Origin: Candidatus Nomurabacteria bacterium
Lineage (GTDB): Bacteria > Patescibacteriota > Minisyncoccia > Phycocordibacterales > UBA9973
Direction of reading: 5' to 3'
DNA: 12,498 bases
NCBI GenBank assembly: GCA_009695015.1
Contig: SIBT01000013.1
Coordinates: 1 to 12,498 of the forward strand
The notes below the pieces were generated by a model. The model searched no databases and was not told where the DNA came from. It saw only the letters and a list, made by a program, of their open reading frames with translations. The translations under genes were made by a program, and so were the position numbers. Within the stretch, counting starts at the first letter, position 1; each line of letters starts with the position of its first letter. Positions 1-6,044 of the stretch are shown piece by piece.

Positions 1-69
1 AATGATGGGCATTTAATAAAAGATGGTCGGATAGAGATTACTGCAAGAGATTTACTCAATTCAAAATGA
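1..69 (+). CDS. C-terminal end of an unidentified protein (5' partial)
   Basis: An open frame runs from the window edge and ends in TGA at 67-69, giving 22 residues that finish in ITARDLLNSK. It stops 4 nt before the first S51 peptidase gene, so the two are probably co-transcribed. The fragment is too short to assign a family. It contains LIKDG, also found near the N-terminus of the second S51 copy (15 identical nucleotides, 12-26 against 2812-2826). The similarity stops there and I treat it as coincidence or weak homology. That this is a coding tail is inferred from frame, spacing and strand. Confidence 0.5.
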   Translation, partial: NDGHLIKDGRIEITARDLLNSK

Positions 70-73
70 TTTT

Positions 74-697
74 ATGAAAATCCTTCTAGCTTCAAATGGA
101 AAGTTTTTAATAGAAGACGGGTATAAACTTTTGGGTATACCAAAGGAAGAAATCCGCATAGGATGGGTTATAACTGCTTCAAAAGGAGTAGAGAAGCTGG
201 ATTATTTAGAAAGGCACAAGAAAGCAATGCAAGATGAGGGCTATAATTTTGAAGAGTTTGATATTGAAGGAAAAACTGAAGAAGAAATCCTCAATTTCTT
301 TGCCGATAAGAATGTCGTCCACATTGAAGGTGGAAACACTTTTTACTTGCTTAAAGTTATTAAAGAAATTGGATTTGAAAAGACACTCAAAAAGCTACTA
401 GAAAAAGGTCTGGCTTATGTGGGCAGTAGTGCAGGAGCTTATATTATGTGTCCAACGATAGAAGTATCTAAGTTTGGTCGTAATGTTCATAGAAGTTTTG
501 GTCTTACCGACCTCACAGCTCTGAATTATGTTCCATTTAGTTTGAAAGTTCATTATACAGACGATATGGAAGGAGATGTGAGGGAGATGATAAAACACTT
601 AAAATATCCATTAAGAATACTACGAGATGGACAAGGGATATTTGTTGAAAATGATAAATATGTTTTTAAGGGTGAGGGGAAAGAAGTTAAGCTGTGA
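74..697 (+). CDS. Peptidase E-like (S51 / class I glutamine amidotransferase-like) protein, copy A
   Basis: This 207-residue protein matches the S51 peptidase family. Family members are cytoplasmic serine peptidases (aspartyl dipeptidase PepE, cyanophycinase) with an amidotransferase-like fold. Visible motifs are IEGGNTFYLLK at about 84-94, the nucleophile elbow GSSAG at 117-121 with Ser119 as the likely nucleophile, CPTIE directly after it, and a candidate catalytic His160 in the segment PFSLKVHY. E. coli PepE has the same order (SSAGA, CPTI, then PHF), and the length suits the family. The substrate is unknown: PepE cleaves Asp-X dipeptides, but specificity cannot be read here. The start is the first ATG, 4 nt after the preceding stop, with no Shine-Dalgarno. 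A copy about 85% identical lies at 2780-3403. Confidence 0.85.
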   Translation: MKILLASNGKFLIEDGYKLLGIPKEEIRIGWVITASKGVEKLDYLERHKKAMQDEGYNFEEFDIEGKTEEEILNFFADKNVVHIEGGNTFYLLKVIKEIGFEKTLKKLLEKGLAYVGSSAGAYIMCPTIEVSKFGRNVHRSFGLTDLTALNYVPFSLKVHYTDDMEGDVREMIKHLKYPLRILRDGQGIFVENDKYVFKGEGKEVKL

Positions 698-753
698 GAG
701 TTTTTTGTCTCCAAACAATAGTGAGTAGCACGGTAGGGTAAGTTTATGCTATG

Positions 754-1797
754 CTACGCATTAGAGTATTTCCTTAAATCTGGTATGTAAATATACTCGT
801 TTTGCCCTTCAAAAATGGTTCTAACATCATTCACGATGCGGAGCCAGTTAGGGTTATCTGCTAATTTTAATACTAAATTAAATGGAGAAGCTATTGCAAA
901 ATCTAGCTTTTTTCCGTTTACAGTTGGGTTCTGAAGTATGTAATTCAAAAATGCTCTTTTTCTAGAAGGTTCAGAACTATTATCAAAAATTGTTTTTGCT
1001 CTGCGTGCTACAGAAAGCACTGTGGCAACAGTAGTTTGGTAATCATAATCTGCTTTTGAGTGTTCAGACATTTCAATTTCAAGCACTTGTATTTGGTCTT
1101 GATACTCTTGATGCTTTTTGTCATAGATGTCCTTAGTAATCCACCAAGCACCCCACGGCTCAACTTCTTCTTTTCTTTCAATTTTTACTTCTTCGTCAGA
1201 TATTTTCTCGTATACAGGCGAAAAAGTATAATTTCCGTAAATGTTTTTTATTTTTCTATTATTATCCTCAAACTCTTTTATTACTTCTTCGTGTCCGCTT
1301 GCTTTCACTTGTTTTGCTATATCAAATAATCCACTAGCAAGACCATCAAGGGGATTAGAAGATAGTATACGACCATTCAAATGGTCCTGAACTTCTTTTA
1401 CCGCACTAGCTATGTGTTCATATTGATTTTTGTATACCGCAATTGTTCTAAGTGCTGATTGTTGTTTTTCAGCCAAATCTTTAGCTGTCTTTTGAGATTT
1501 TTCAAACATTGGCTGATGTTTTCGTATAACTTCTTCAGCAATTTTGGTCATTCGCTCGGCTGATTTTCTAAGCTCTTTCATCGCATCTGAGTTCATTATT
1601 TCATATGTCTTTCGTGCCATTTCTCGTTGTCTTTCTAACGCTTCCACAAAGGGTTTTGTTTGGATAGTTTCTTGGAGTGTTTTTACATATTCAGCTAAAC
1701 CACGAAAAAAGTCCCAATTATTCTGTTGGTCTATAAAGCTAGCATATTGTTTCTCTATAATTTTCAGTGTTTTCTCATTCTGCTCATTGCGTTCCAT
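754..1797 (-). CDS. Coiled-coil protein with a serine-recombinase-like C-terminal tail
   Basis: The 347-residue protein has no signal peptide or membrane segment. Residues 1-140 are charged and helical (many E, K, Q, R), probably coiled coil, and residues 225-245 add another helix. Residues 262-322 (ARRAKTIF, then KRAFLNYILQN, then GKKLDF, then SPFNLVL, then NPNWLR) follow the pattern I associate with the region after the zinc ribbon of large serine recombinases in CPR genomes: KR-L-N, then K-L, then PF, then NW. The N-terminal catalytic domain and zinc ribbon of such recombinases are absent. The end, EYIYIPDLRK, recurs in a minus-strand remnant at 4472-4591. The gene converges on S51 copy A and diverges from the DHH gene with 54 bp between starts. 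AAGG lies about 8 nt before the ATG. The recombinase resemblance is from memory; the cellular role is unknown. Confidence 0.75.
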   Translation of the reverse strand: MERNEQNEKTLKIIEKQYASFIDQQNNWDFFRGLAEYVKTLQETIQTKPFVEALERQREMARKTYEIMNSDAMKELRKSAERMTKIAEEVIRKHQPMFEKSQKTAKDLAEKQQSALRTIAVYKNQYEHIASAVKEVQDHLNGRILSSNPLDGLASGLFDIAKQVKASGHEEVIKEFEDNNRKIKNIYGNYTFSPVYEKISDEEVKIERKEEVEPWGAWWITKDIYDKKHQEYQDQIQVLEIEMSEHSKADYDYQTTVATVLSVARRAKTIFDNSSEPSRKRAFLNYILQNPTVNGKKLDFAIASPFNLVLKLADNPNWLRIVNDVRTIFEGQNEYIYIPDLRKYSNA

Positions 1798-1835
1798 TAC
1801 TTTACCTTACTCTACTTTACACCGCTTTTCAATAC

Positions 1836-1844
1836 TGATAAAAT
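1836..1844 (+). promoter_or_regulatory. Extended -10 box for the DHH gene
   Basis: TGATAAAAT fits TGn plus a -10 hexamer and ends 7 nt before the ATG at 1852. Transcription would start at or next to the start codon. No clear -35 is seen. GGAG at 1847-1850 is too close to the ATG to act as a normal Shine-Dalgarno. Confidence 0.45.
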
Positions 1845-1851
1845 ATGGAGT

Positions 1852-2778
1852 ATGAAACCAATTCTTACTACTGGATATGTGAACCCAGACCTTGATGCAG
1901 TTGCAGGGGCAATTGCATATTGTGAGTTTCTGCAAAAAATTGGTAAGAATGCCGAAGTTGGCTTTATCGGAGAAATACACGATGAAGCTAAGTATGTTTT
2001 GGACCACTATAATCTTACATACCCTAAAGTAATACCTAATGCAGATGATTTTGACCAAGTGGTCTTAGTTGATGCAAGCGACCTTATCGGGGTTGAGGGT
2101 AAAATTGCCCCTGAAAAAGTAATTGAAATTATTGACCATAGAAAGGTCCACGAGGCAGACAAGTTCCCAAATGCAAAAGTTCAGATAGAGCTTGTGGGGT
2201 CAGCTTCAACTCTTGTTGCGGAAAAGTTTATTCAAAATAATATAGACATTTCTAAGGGCTCAGCTATTCTGCTTTGTGGAGCTATTATATCTAATACTCT
2301 TAATTTCAAAGGAGGAGTTACTACAGAGCGTGATAAAAAAGCAGTAGAATATCTAAATAAAATAGCATTACTACCTAACAACTTTTGGAAAGAGCTTTTT
2401 GAAGCAAAATCGGACCTGTCAGGCGATAAGTTGCAAGAGAGAATTAGAGGCGACTTCGCTTGGTTTGTAATGGGAAATAAAAAACTTGGGATAGCTCAAA
2501 TTGAGATAATAGGAGCAGACAAACTTATCAAGGAGAGAGTTGCTGACATTGTAGAAACCCTAGAGAATATAAAATCTGAAATGAAATTAGATTACATATT
2601 CCAAAATACCATTGAGTTAGAGCAATGCAAAAACCTTTTTATTGCTAAAGACCCTCAAACACAAGCGATTTTGGAAAAGGTATTAGGCGTTAAGTTCAGT
2701 GAGTTTGTGGCTGAAAGACCCAATCTTATAATGCGTAAACAAATTGTGCCTCTTATAAAACAAGAAATAGAAAAATAA
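1852..2778 (+). CDS. Family II (DHH/DHHA2) inorganic pyrophosphatase-like protein with altered active site
   Basis: The 308-residue length and domain order match Mn-dependent pyrophosphatase PpaC (about 309 aa): a DHH domain (NPDLDA at 11-16, VLVDAS at 71-76, IIDHRK at 93-98, AIISNTLNFK at 144-153) followed by DHHA2 (GIAQIE, RKQIVP near the end). Family members split pyrophosphate in the cytoplasm. Compared with remembered B. subtilis PpaC, metal ligand His9 is Tyr9, the second His of DHH is Arg97, metal ligand Asp149 is Asn148, and substrate-binding Lys205 and Arg295 are Ala203 and Met294. Asp13, Asp15, Asp74 and His96 remain. Normal activity is therefore doubtful. The ATG at 1852 begins exactly where the family does; the longer upstream open frame has no family similarity. 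The stop lies 1 nt before S51 copy B, implying translational coupling. Confidence 0.85.
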   Translation: MKPILTTGYVNPDLDAVAGAIAYCEFLQKIGKNAEVGFIGEIHDEAKYVLDHYNLTYPKVIPNADDFDQVVLVDASDLIGVEGKIAPEKVIEIIDHRKVHEADKFPNAKVQIELVGSASTLVAEKFIQNNIDISKGSAILLCGAIISNTLNFKGGVTTERDKKAVEYLNKIALLPNNFWKELFEAKSDLSGDKLQERIRGDFAWFVMGNKKLGIAQIEIIGADKLIKERVADIVETLENIKSEMKLDYIFQNTIELEQCKNLFIAKDPQTQAILEKVLGVKFSEFVAERPNLIMRKQIVPLIKQEIEK

Positions 2779-2779
2779 T

Positions 2780-3403
2780 ATGAAAATACTACTAGCATCA
2801 AACGGAGGTTTTTTAATAAAAGATGGATACAAAGCCCTAGATATTCCGAGAGAGAAAGTTCGGATTGGCTGGGTCATTACCGCTTCAAAAGCTGTAGAAA
2901 AATTGGACTATTTGGAAAGGCACAAGAAGGCAATGACAGAAGAAGGGTATTATTTTGAAGAGTTTGATATTGAAGGGAAAAGCGAGAACGAAATCCTTAA
3001 TTTCTTTGCCGATAAGAATGTCGTTCATATTGAAGGTGGTAATACCTTTTATCTACTCAAAGTAATAAAAGAAATTGGTTTTGATAAAACACTAAAAAAG
3101 CTCTTTGAAAAAGGTCTGGCTTATGTCGGTAGTAGTGCAGGAGCTTATATTATGTGCCCTACTATTGAAGTATCTAAGTTGGGTCGTAATGCTGATAGAC
3201 ATTTTGGTCTTACGGACCTAACTGCTCTCAATTATGTTCCATTTTCTTTGAAGGTTCATTATACCGATGATATGGAAATGAGCGTGAGAGAAATAATAAA
3301 GACCCTAAAATACCCACTAAGGATACTGCGAGATGGGCAAGGTATTCTTGCTGAGGATAATAATTATATTTTTATGGGTAATGGTGAAGAAGTAAAGTTG
3401 TAA
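2780..3403 (+). CDS. Peptidase E-like (S51) protein, copy B
   Basis: This 207-residue paralogue of the gene at 74-697 aligns without gaps and differs at 32 positions by my count (about 85% identity). Ser119 in GSSAG, the GGNTFYLLK segment, CPTIE and His160 are all kept, so both copies look catalytically competent. Differences cluster at the N-terminus (10-27), at 134-141 just after the CPTIE block, and at the C-terminus (190-203). Many synonymous sites differ, so the duplication is not recent and both copies appear to be under protein-level selection. The ATG follows the DHH stop after one base and has no Shine-Dalgarno, suggesting coupling to the upstream gene. The natural substrate is not apparent. 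Confidence 0.85.
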   Translation: MKILLASNGGFLIKDGYKALDIPREKVRIGWVITASKAVEKLDYLERHKKAMTEEGYYFEEFDIEGKSENEILNFFADKNVVHIEGGNTFYLLKVIKEIGFDKTLKKLFEKGLAYVGSSAGAYIMCPTIEVSKLGRNADRHFGLTDLTALNYVPFSLKVHYTDDMEMSVREIIKTLKYPLRILRDGQGILAEDNNYIFMGNGEEVKL

Positions 3404-3483
3404 TTAGTTCTGAAGTGATAGGTTTGGGAAAAGAGATAAGATGTTGCTAAATCGCAGTTCTTGCTTTATGCTATACCAATTGG

Positions 3484-3573
3484 TGGTTCTGAACTCGTCC
3501 ACGAGTTGGAGCCAATAAAAAACATCAATGAAAGTTGGTGTTTTTTATATACCCTTCGTGGACGGTAGAACCA
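3484..3573. repeat. Long nested inverted repeat around a terminator
   Basis: The left arm holds TGGTTCT (3484-3490) and CGTCCACGA (3496-3504). The right arm holds TCGTGGACG (3556-3564) and AGAACCA (3567-3573), exact reverse complements of 9 and 7 nt, with short unpaired spacers. The left arm can also fold on itself (AACTCGT, CC, ACGAGTT at 3492-3507), which competes with the long stem. A separate hairpin with a T run lies inside. It occupies most of the gap after S51 copy B. It could be an attenuator-like structure or a dispersed intergenic repeat. Confidence 0.6.
3517..3546 (+). terminator. Rho-independent terminator after S51 copy B
   Basis: AAAAAACATCAA pairs with TTGGTGTTTTTT (12 bp, one U·G wobble) around a TGAAAG loop, and the 3' arm ends in six T. 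The A-rich left arm would let it act on the minus strand as well. It ends the DHH-S51 unit before the next promoter. Confidence 0.6.
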
Positions 3574-3578
3574 AAGTA

Positions 3579-3587
3579 TGTTAAAAT
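3579..3587 (+). promoter_or_regulatory. Extended -10 box for the 3609 gene
   Basis: TGTTAAAAT (TGn plus TAAAAT) ends 21 nt before the ATG at 3609. The predicted leader is about 14 nt, AT-rich and without a Shine-Dalgarno. Confidence 0.35.
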
Positions 3588-3608
3588 TTATTTAATAATT
3601 TTGTATTT

Positions 3609-4469
3609 ATGAAAAATTTTGAAGAATCGATAAAAGCTGCAAAAGACCAATTAACACTACATCACTACGATAGTAAACCAGAATTGGTTTATGCTTTGTC
3701 TGGGTTTGCAAAAAATCCAGCATATCGGGCCAAAATAGTTGATTATATTAAAACGGGATTTGATCAGTTGAGAGAAGAAACAAAGAAAAGGGCAGAAAAA
3801 AATAAATACGATCATCTTATTAACCAAATCATGTTTGGTGCTCTTGGTCGTTTAGCCGCTATGATTGGAGAAAATAGTTTATCCCCGCTGATTTATAAAG
3901 AATTTATTTTTGCAGGAGATAATGATCAGTTTTTTGAACTTAATGTAGAGACTGGAACTTTGGCCATCGCTTTAAGTATTCTTGGTTATACTGGGGATTT
4001 GACGGAATTCAAAAAGGTTTTAGATCACTGGGAATCAGTTTATGAAGATAGACAAAAATTCGTGACTGAAATGTATTATGCTCTCTGGATACTTAAGCAA
4101 GACAAAAGTGGCCCTATGGTATATTTGAAAGACTCAAAACATAAGACCAATTTATCATATGTTGCTGCGGCATTGGCAGATCTAGATGTTAAAAGTGCCC
4201 TAGCAGTTCTTAATGAAAAAATTATCCAAATCAAAAACCCGGTGACGAAGGAAGTATTTTTAGAAGCAGTAACGCGTTTGGGAAATCAAAAAATTAATCC
4301 TATTGCTGATGAACGAATGATTTGGATGTTTGGGAAACTTTCCTCTACCGAAATTGCTCTAGGTAACGAGAGCGATAATGAATTTATCAGGCGGGCAATG
4401 GAAAAAACCAAAAACATGGAACTGGGCATAGTCTATGAAGTAGACGATTCAAGCAAAGAAGATCTATAA
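3609..4469 (+). CDS. Hypothetical all-helical protein, possibly HEAT-like
   Basis: The 286-residue protein has no signal peptide, membrane segment or recognised catalytic motif. Successive amphipathic helices with small-residue packing positions (for example GALGRLAAMIG at 77-87, TLAIALSILG and LSYVAAALADL) and internal spacing of about 30-40 residues resemble HEAT or armadillo-type solenoids, which usually act as protein-binding scaffolds. That fold is inferred from composition, not from a family match. The C-terminus is acidic (DDSSKEDL). It is a separate transcription unit: a terminator and its own -10 box lie upstream, and downstream is a gene remnant on the other strand. The ATG is the first in frame after the promoter-like box. 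Confidence 0.75.
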   Translation: MKNFEESIKAAKDQLTLHHYDSKPELVYALSGFAKNPAYRAKIVDYIKTGFDQLREETKKRAEKNKYDHLINQIMFGALGRLAAMIGENSLSPLIYKEFIFAGDNDQFFELNVETGTLAIALSILGYTGDLTEFKKVLDHWESVYEDRQKFVTEMYYALWILKQDKSGPMVYLKDSKHKTNLSYVAAALADLDVKSALAVLNEKIIQIKNPVTKEVFLEAVTRLGNQKINPIADERMIWMFGKLSSTEIALGNESDNEFIRRAMEKTKNMELGIVYEVDDSSKEDL

Positions 4470-4471
4470 AT

Positions 4472-4591
4472 TTATCGCCTTAGATCAGGAATATAAACAT
4501 ATTCTTGGATATCTTCCTCAATGAAAACAACGTTGCTTTCGGTATTGTATATTTCGTGACAAATGATACGTTTTAATATAATATGTAATAA
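4472..4591 (-). pseudogene. Remnant of a second gene ending like the coiled-coil/recombinase-tail protein
   Basis: On the minus strand an open stretch ends at a TAA (4472-4474) and finishes in EYVYIPDLRR. The minus-strand coiled-coil protein at 754-1797 ends EYIYIPDLRK followed by five more residues. Eight of ten residues match while synonymous positions differ, which suggests shared coding ancestry. The stretch has no ATG, GTG or TTG start and is closed by a stop at its 5' side, so it is a tail fragment only. It lies between the hypothetical gene at 3609 and the promoter of the 4594 gene. The homologous part is short, so chance is not fully excluded. Confidence 0.45.
4577..4582 (+). promoter_or_regulatory. 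TATAAT -10 box for the 4594 gene
   Basis: A perfect TATAAT ends 11 nt before the ATG at 4594. GTGACA at 4556-4561 is a possible -35, although its 15-bp spacing is short. The leader would be about 5 nt, without a Shine-Dalgarno. Confidence 0.5.
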
Positions 4592-4593
4592 TT

Positions 4594-5085
4594 ATGAAAA
4601 ATACTAATATCTATTTTGTTGTCATAGTTGTCTTAGTTATCGCTCTACTTTTCGTGTGGGTAAATGCATCTAAGAATAAAATAGAGGAAAAGAAAAAAAA
4701 TCTCACTAGCCGAGAAGTTGCTCTCACTTGCACCACCGATATGGCTACGGAATACCATATACATCCACAACTTATAATATTAGTTAATGGCGAAGAAGTA
4801 CAAATACCTCAAAGTTTAGGAGTAAGGCCAACTTGTATGACCTCTATTCATACACATAATGAAAAGAATGTGCTCCATGTCGAAGCTCCTATTCAAAAGG
4901 ATTTTACTCTTGGAGATTTCTTTGCGGTATGGGAAAAGGATTTTTCTAATTTAAAATTGTTAGACAATATAGTAACCGATAAATCGGAAATCGTTGTGAT
5001 GGTCAATGGAGAACATGTAGATACTTACGAAAATACTATCTTGAGAGATAAAGATAAAATTGTTATTGAATATAAACAAAAATAA
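4594..5085 (+). CDS. Membrane-anchored protein with extracytoplasmic His/Cys domain
   Basis: The 163-residue protein starts with a hydrophobic helix (about residues 7-24) that lacks a clear cleavage site, so it is probably anchored with its C-terminal domain outside. That domain contains Cys46, His55-x-His57, Cys81, His86-x-His88 and His95 in the pattern C, EYHIHP, VNGEEVQIP, C, SIHTH, HVEAP, FTLGDFF. I recall similar proteins from CPR bacteria and archaea, without a known function. The two cysteines and paired histidines suggest metal binding or a disulfide in an exposed beta-rich domain; this is inference. It has its own TATAAT box, and its stop is 8 bp from the end of the convergent M23 gene. 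Confidence 0.8.
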   Translation: MKNTNIYFVVIVVLVIALLFVWVNASKNKIEEKKKNLTSREVALTCTTDMATEYHIHPQLIILVNGEEVQIPQSLGVRPTCMTSIHTHNEKNVLHVEAPIQKDFTLGDFFAVWEKDFSNLKLLDNIVTDKSEIVVMVNGEHVDTYENTILRDKDKIVIEYKQK

Positions 5086-5093
5086 TTACAAAT

Positions 5094-5753
5094 TTATTTA
5101 AATAGCTCAAGAAATTTTACTGGATCAATCGCAATGTTGTTGATGCGCACACCTAGATGCAGATGGGCGCCTAGGGTATATCCAGTCTGTCCGCTTAGCC
5201 CGATAATTTGACCTAGTTTCACCACGTCCCCGACTTTCACTTTAATTTTAGATAGATGTAAATAAAAACTCATCACACCTTGACCATGATCGATAACAAT
5301 TGTTTTACCATGATTGCGCAAGGTCGTAGTTATACGTACGACGCCACGATTGATCGCCATAATCTCTGTGCCCTCAGATGCGCGATAATCTACACCCTTG
5401 TGCGGAATAGAATATTCTCCAGTTTTTCGGGAATAACCATAATCGCTCGTGACAGATATTTGCTTCAAGGGCGGAATGAATTTCTCTGTCCAAAGGGATT
5501 TCACATTCGTGCGAATGTCGGCTAGTTTCTTGTTGTCTTCATTTAAGGTGGAGACTAACTTGTCTTGGCTCGCCTTAGTGTTGCCACCGAGCTTTTCTGG
5601 GATTCCTAGTGGAGCTTCTATTTTTTCTCTTTTATCGACACTGACGCTCTTTTTTATAATGTCTCCATTAGAAAATTCCGCTCGTAATTCGTAGCTTCCT
5701 GTTTTTTTATTCAAATCGATTCCGACCAAGGCTGTGGGTTTACCTTGATACAT
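5094..5753 (-). CDS. M23 (LytM-type) peptidase, C-terminal part of a gene split by a stop
   Basis: The reading frame holds a complete M23 metallopeptidase domain in its C-terminal half. Zinc ligands appear in HKGVD (His118, Asp122) and HLH (His197, His199), with His166 in YLHLS and the expected glycine-rich core strands. Such enzymes cut peptidoglycan cross-bridges outside the membrane. Residues 1-45 resemble the beta-rich domain preceding M23 in similar proteins, followed by a helical linker. The same frame continues upstream with family-like sequence (19 codons, including ISSIKKLTFDEKR) until a TAA at 5811-5813, beyond which the signal peptide lies. From the internal ATG at 5753 the product would lack a signal peptide. 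GGAG sits 5 nt before this ATG, possibly by chance. Catalytic residues are intact, so the break may be recent or a sequence error. Confidence 0.8.
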   Translation of the reverse strand: MYQGKPTALVGIDLNKKTGSYELRAEFSNGDIIKKSVSVDKREKIEAPLGIPEKLGGNTKASQDKLVSTLNEDNKKLADIRTNVKSLWTEKFIPPLKQISVTSDYGYSRKTGEYSIPHKGVDYRASEGTEIMAINRGVVRITTTLRNHGKTIVIDHGQGVMSFYLHLSKIKVKVGDVVKLGQIIGLSGQTGYTLGAHLHLGVRINNIAIDPVKFLELFK

Positions 5754-5810
5754 GAAAACTCCGATCCTCTTTTCATCGAAAGTAAGTTTCTTGATTGATG
5801 AGATTCCCGT

Positions 5811-5963
5811 TTAGATCTCTATTTGAACCATAAAAGGATCTCCTTGTATAATAGTTGCGGGAAACAATGTTAAAGATACAATTTGGCTTTCTGCAGATGC
5901 AGTTGTTATTCCAAAAAGTATAATAATAACAAATAAAAAAATGAATGTAATTATTTTCCGCAT
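5811..5963 (-). pseudogene. N-terminal, signal-peptide part of the split M23 peptidase
   Basis: From the ATG at 5963, preceded by AAAGGAAG in Shine-Dalgarno position, the frame encodes a Sec signal peptide (RK, a hydrophobic stretch, then ASA with likely cleavage before ES). The start of a mature beta domain follows (LTLFPATIIQGDPFMVQIEI) and then TAA. The codons after the stop remain in the same frame and run into the M23 part, so a single nonsense change, for example CAA to TAA, or a 9-nt in-frame insertion explains the split. A longer open frame back to 6044 exists but would run into the opposing gene's promoter region. I prefer 5963 because of its ribosome binding site and signal peptide. 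Confidence 0.65.
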
Positions 5964-6031
5964 AACTTCCTTTAATATTACCTTTATTCTAGAAAATTTC
6001 CAATCTACTATTAGTTTCTGCGCATTTTTGA

Positions 6032-6037
6032 TATAAT
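6032..6037 (+). promoter_or_regulatory. TATAAT -10 box for the 6045 gene
   Basis: A perfect TATAAT ends 7 nt before the ATG at 6045, placing the transcript start on or next to the start codon. No Shine-Dalgarno is present. No good -35 is visible. Confidence 0.5.
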
Positions 6038-6044
6038 TAAACAT

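Noticed and set aside
12..26. 15-nt identity between the window-edge fragment and S51 copy B (2812-2826), suggesting a third S51 copy
   Set aside because: Only LIKDG matches in protein. The residues that follow do not resemble S51 and the fragment ends 11 codons later.
74..697. Possible TGA recoding as glycine, as in Gracilibacteria
   Set aside because: Copy A ends at TGA exactly where copy B ends at TAA. TGA also ends msrA, and no in-frame TGA occurs within any long gene.
1060..1329. Plus-strand hydrophobic open frame inside the coiled-coil gene
   Set aside because: It lies antisense to a long well-formed minus-strand gene, has Phe/Tyr-rich low-complexity content from reversed codons, and has no promoter or start signal.
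1726..1851. N-terminal extension of the DHH protein
   Set aside because: It overlaps the opposite gene's start, shows no family similarity, and precedes the -10 box. Family similarity begins at the ATG at 1852.
3484..3514. tRNA-like or CRISPR-like element
   Set aside because: No anticodon arm or acceptor stem can be drawn, and no regularly spaced repeats occur. The block is better read as inverted repeats.
5280..5694. Two plus-strand open frames of 81 residues inside the M23 gene
   Set aside because: They are antisense to clear M23 motifs and have no family resemblance or start signals.
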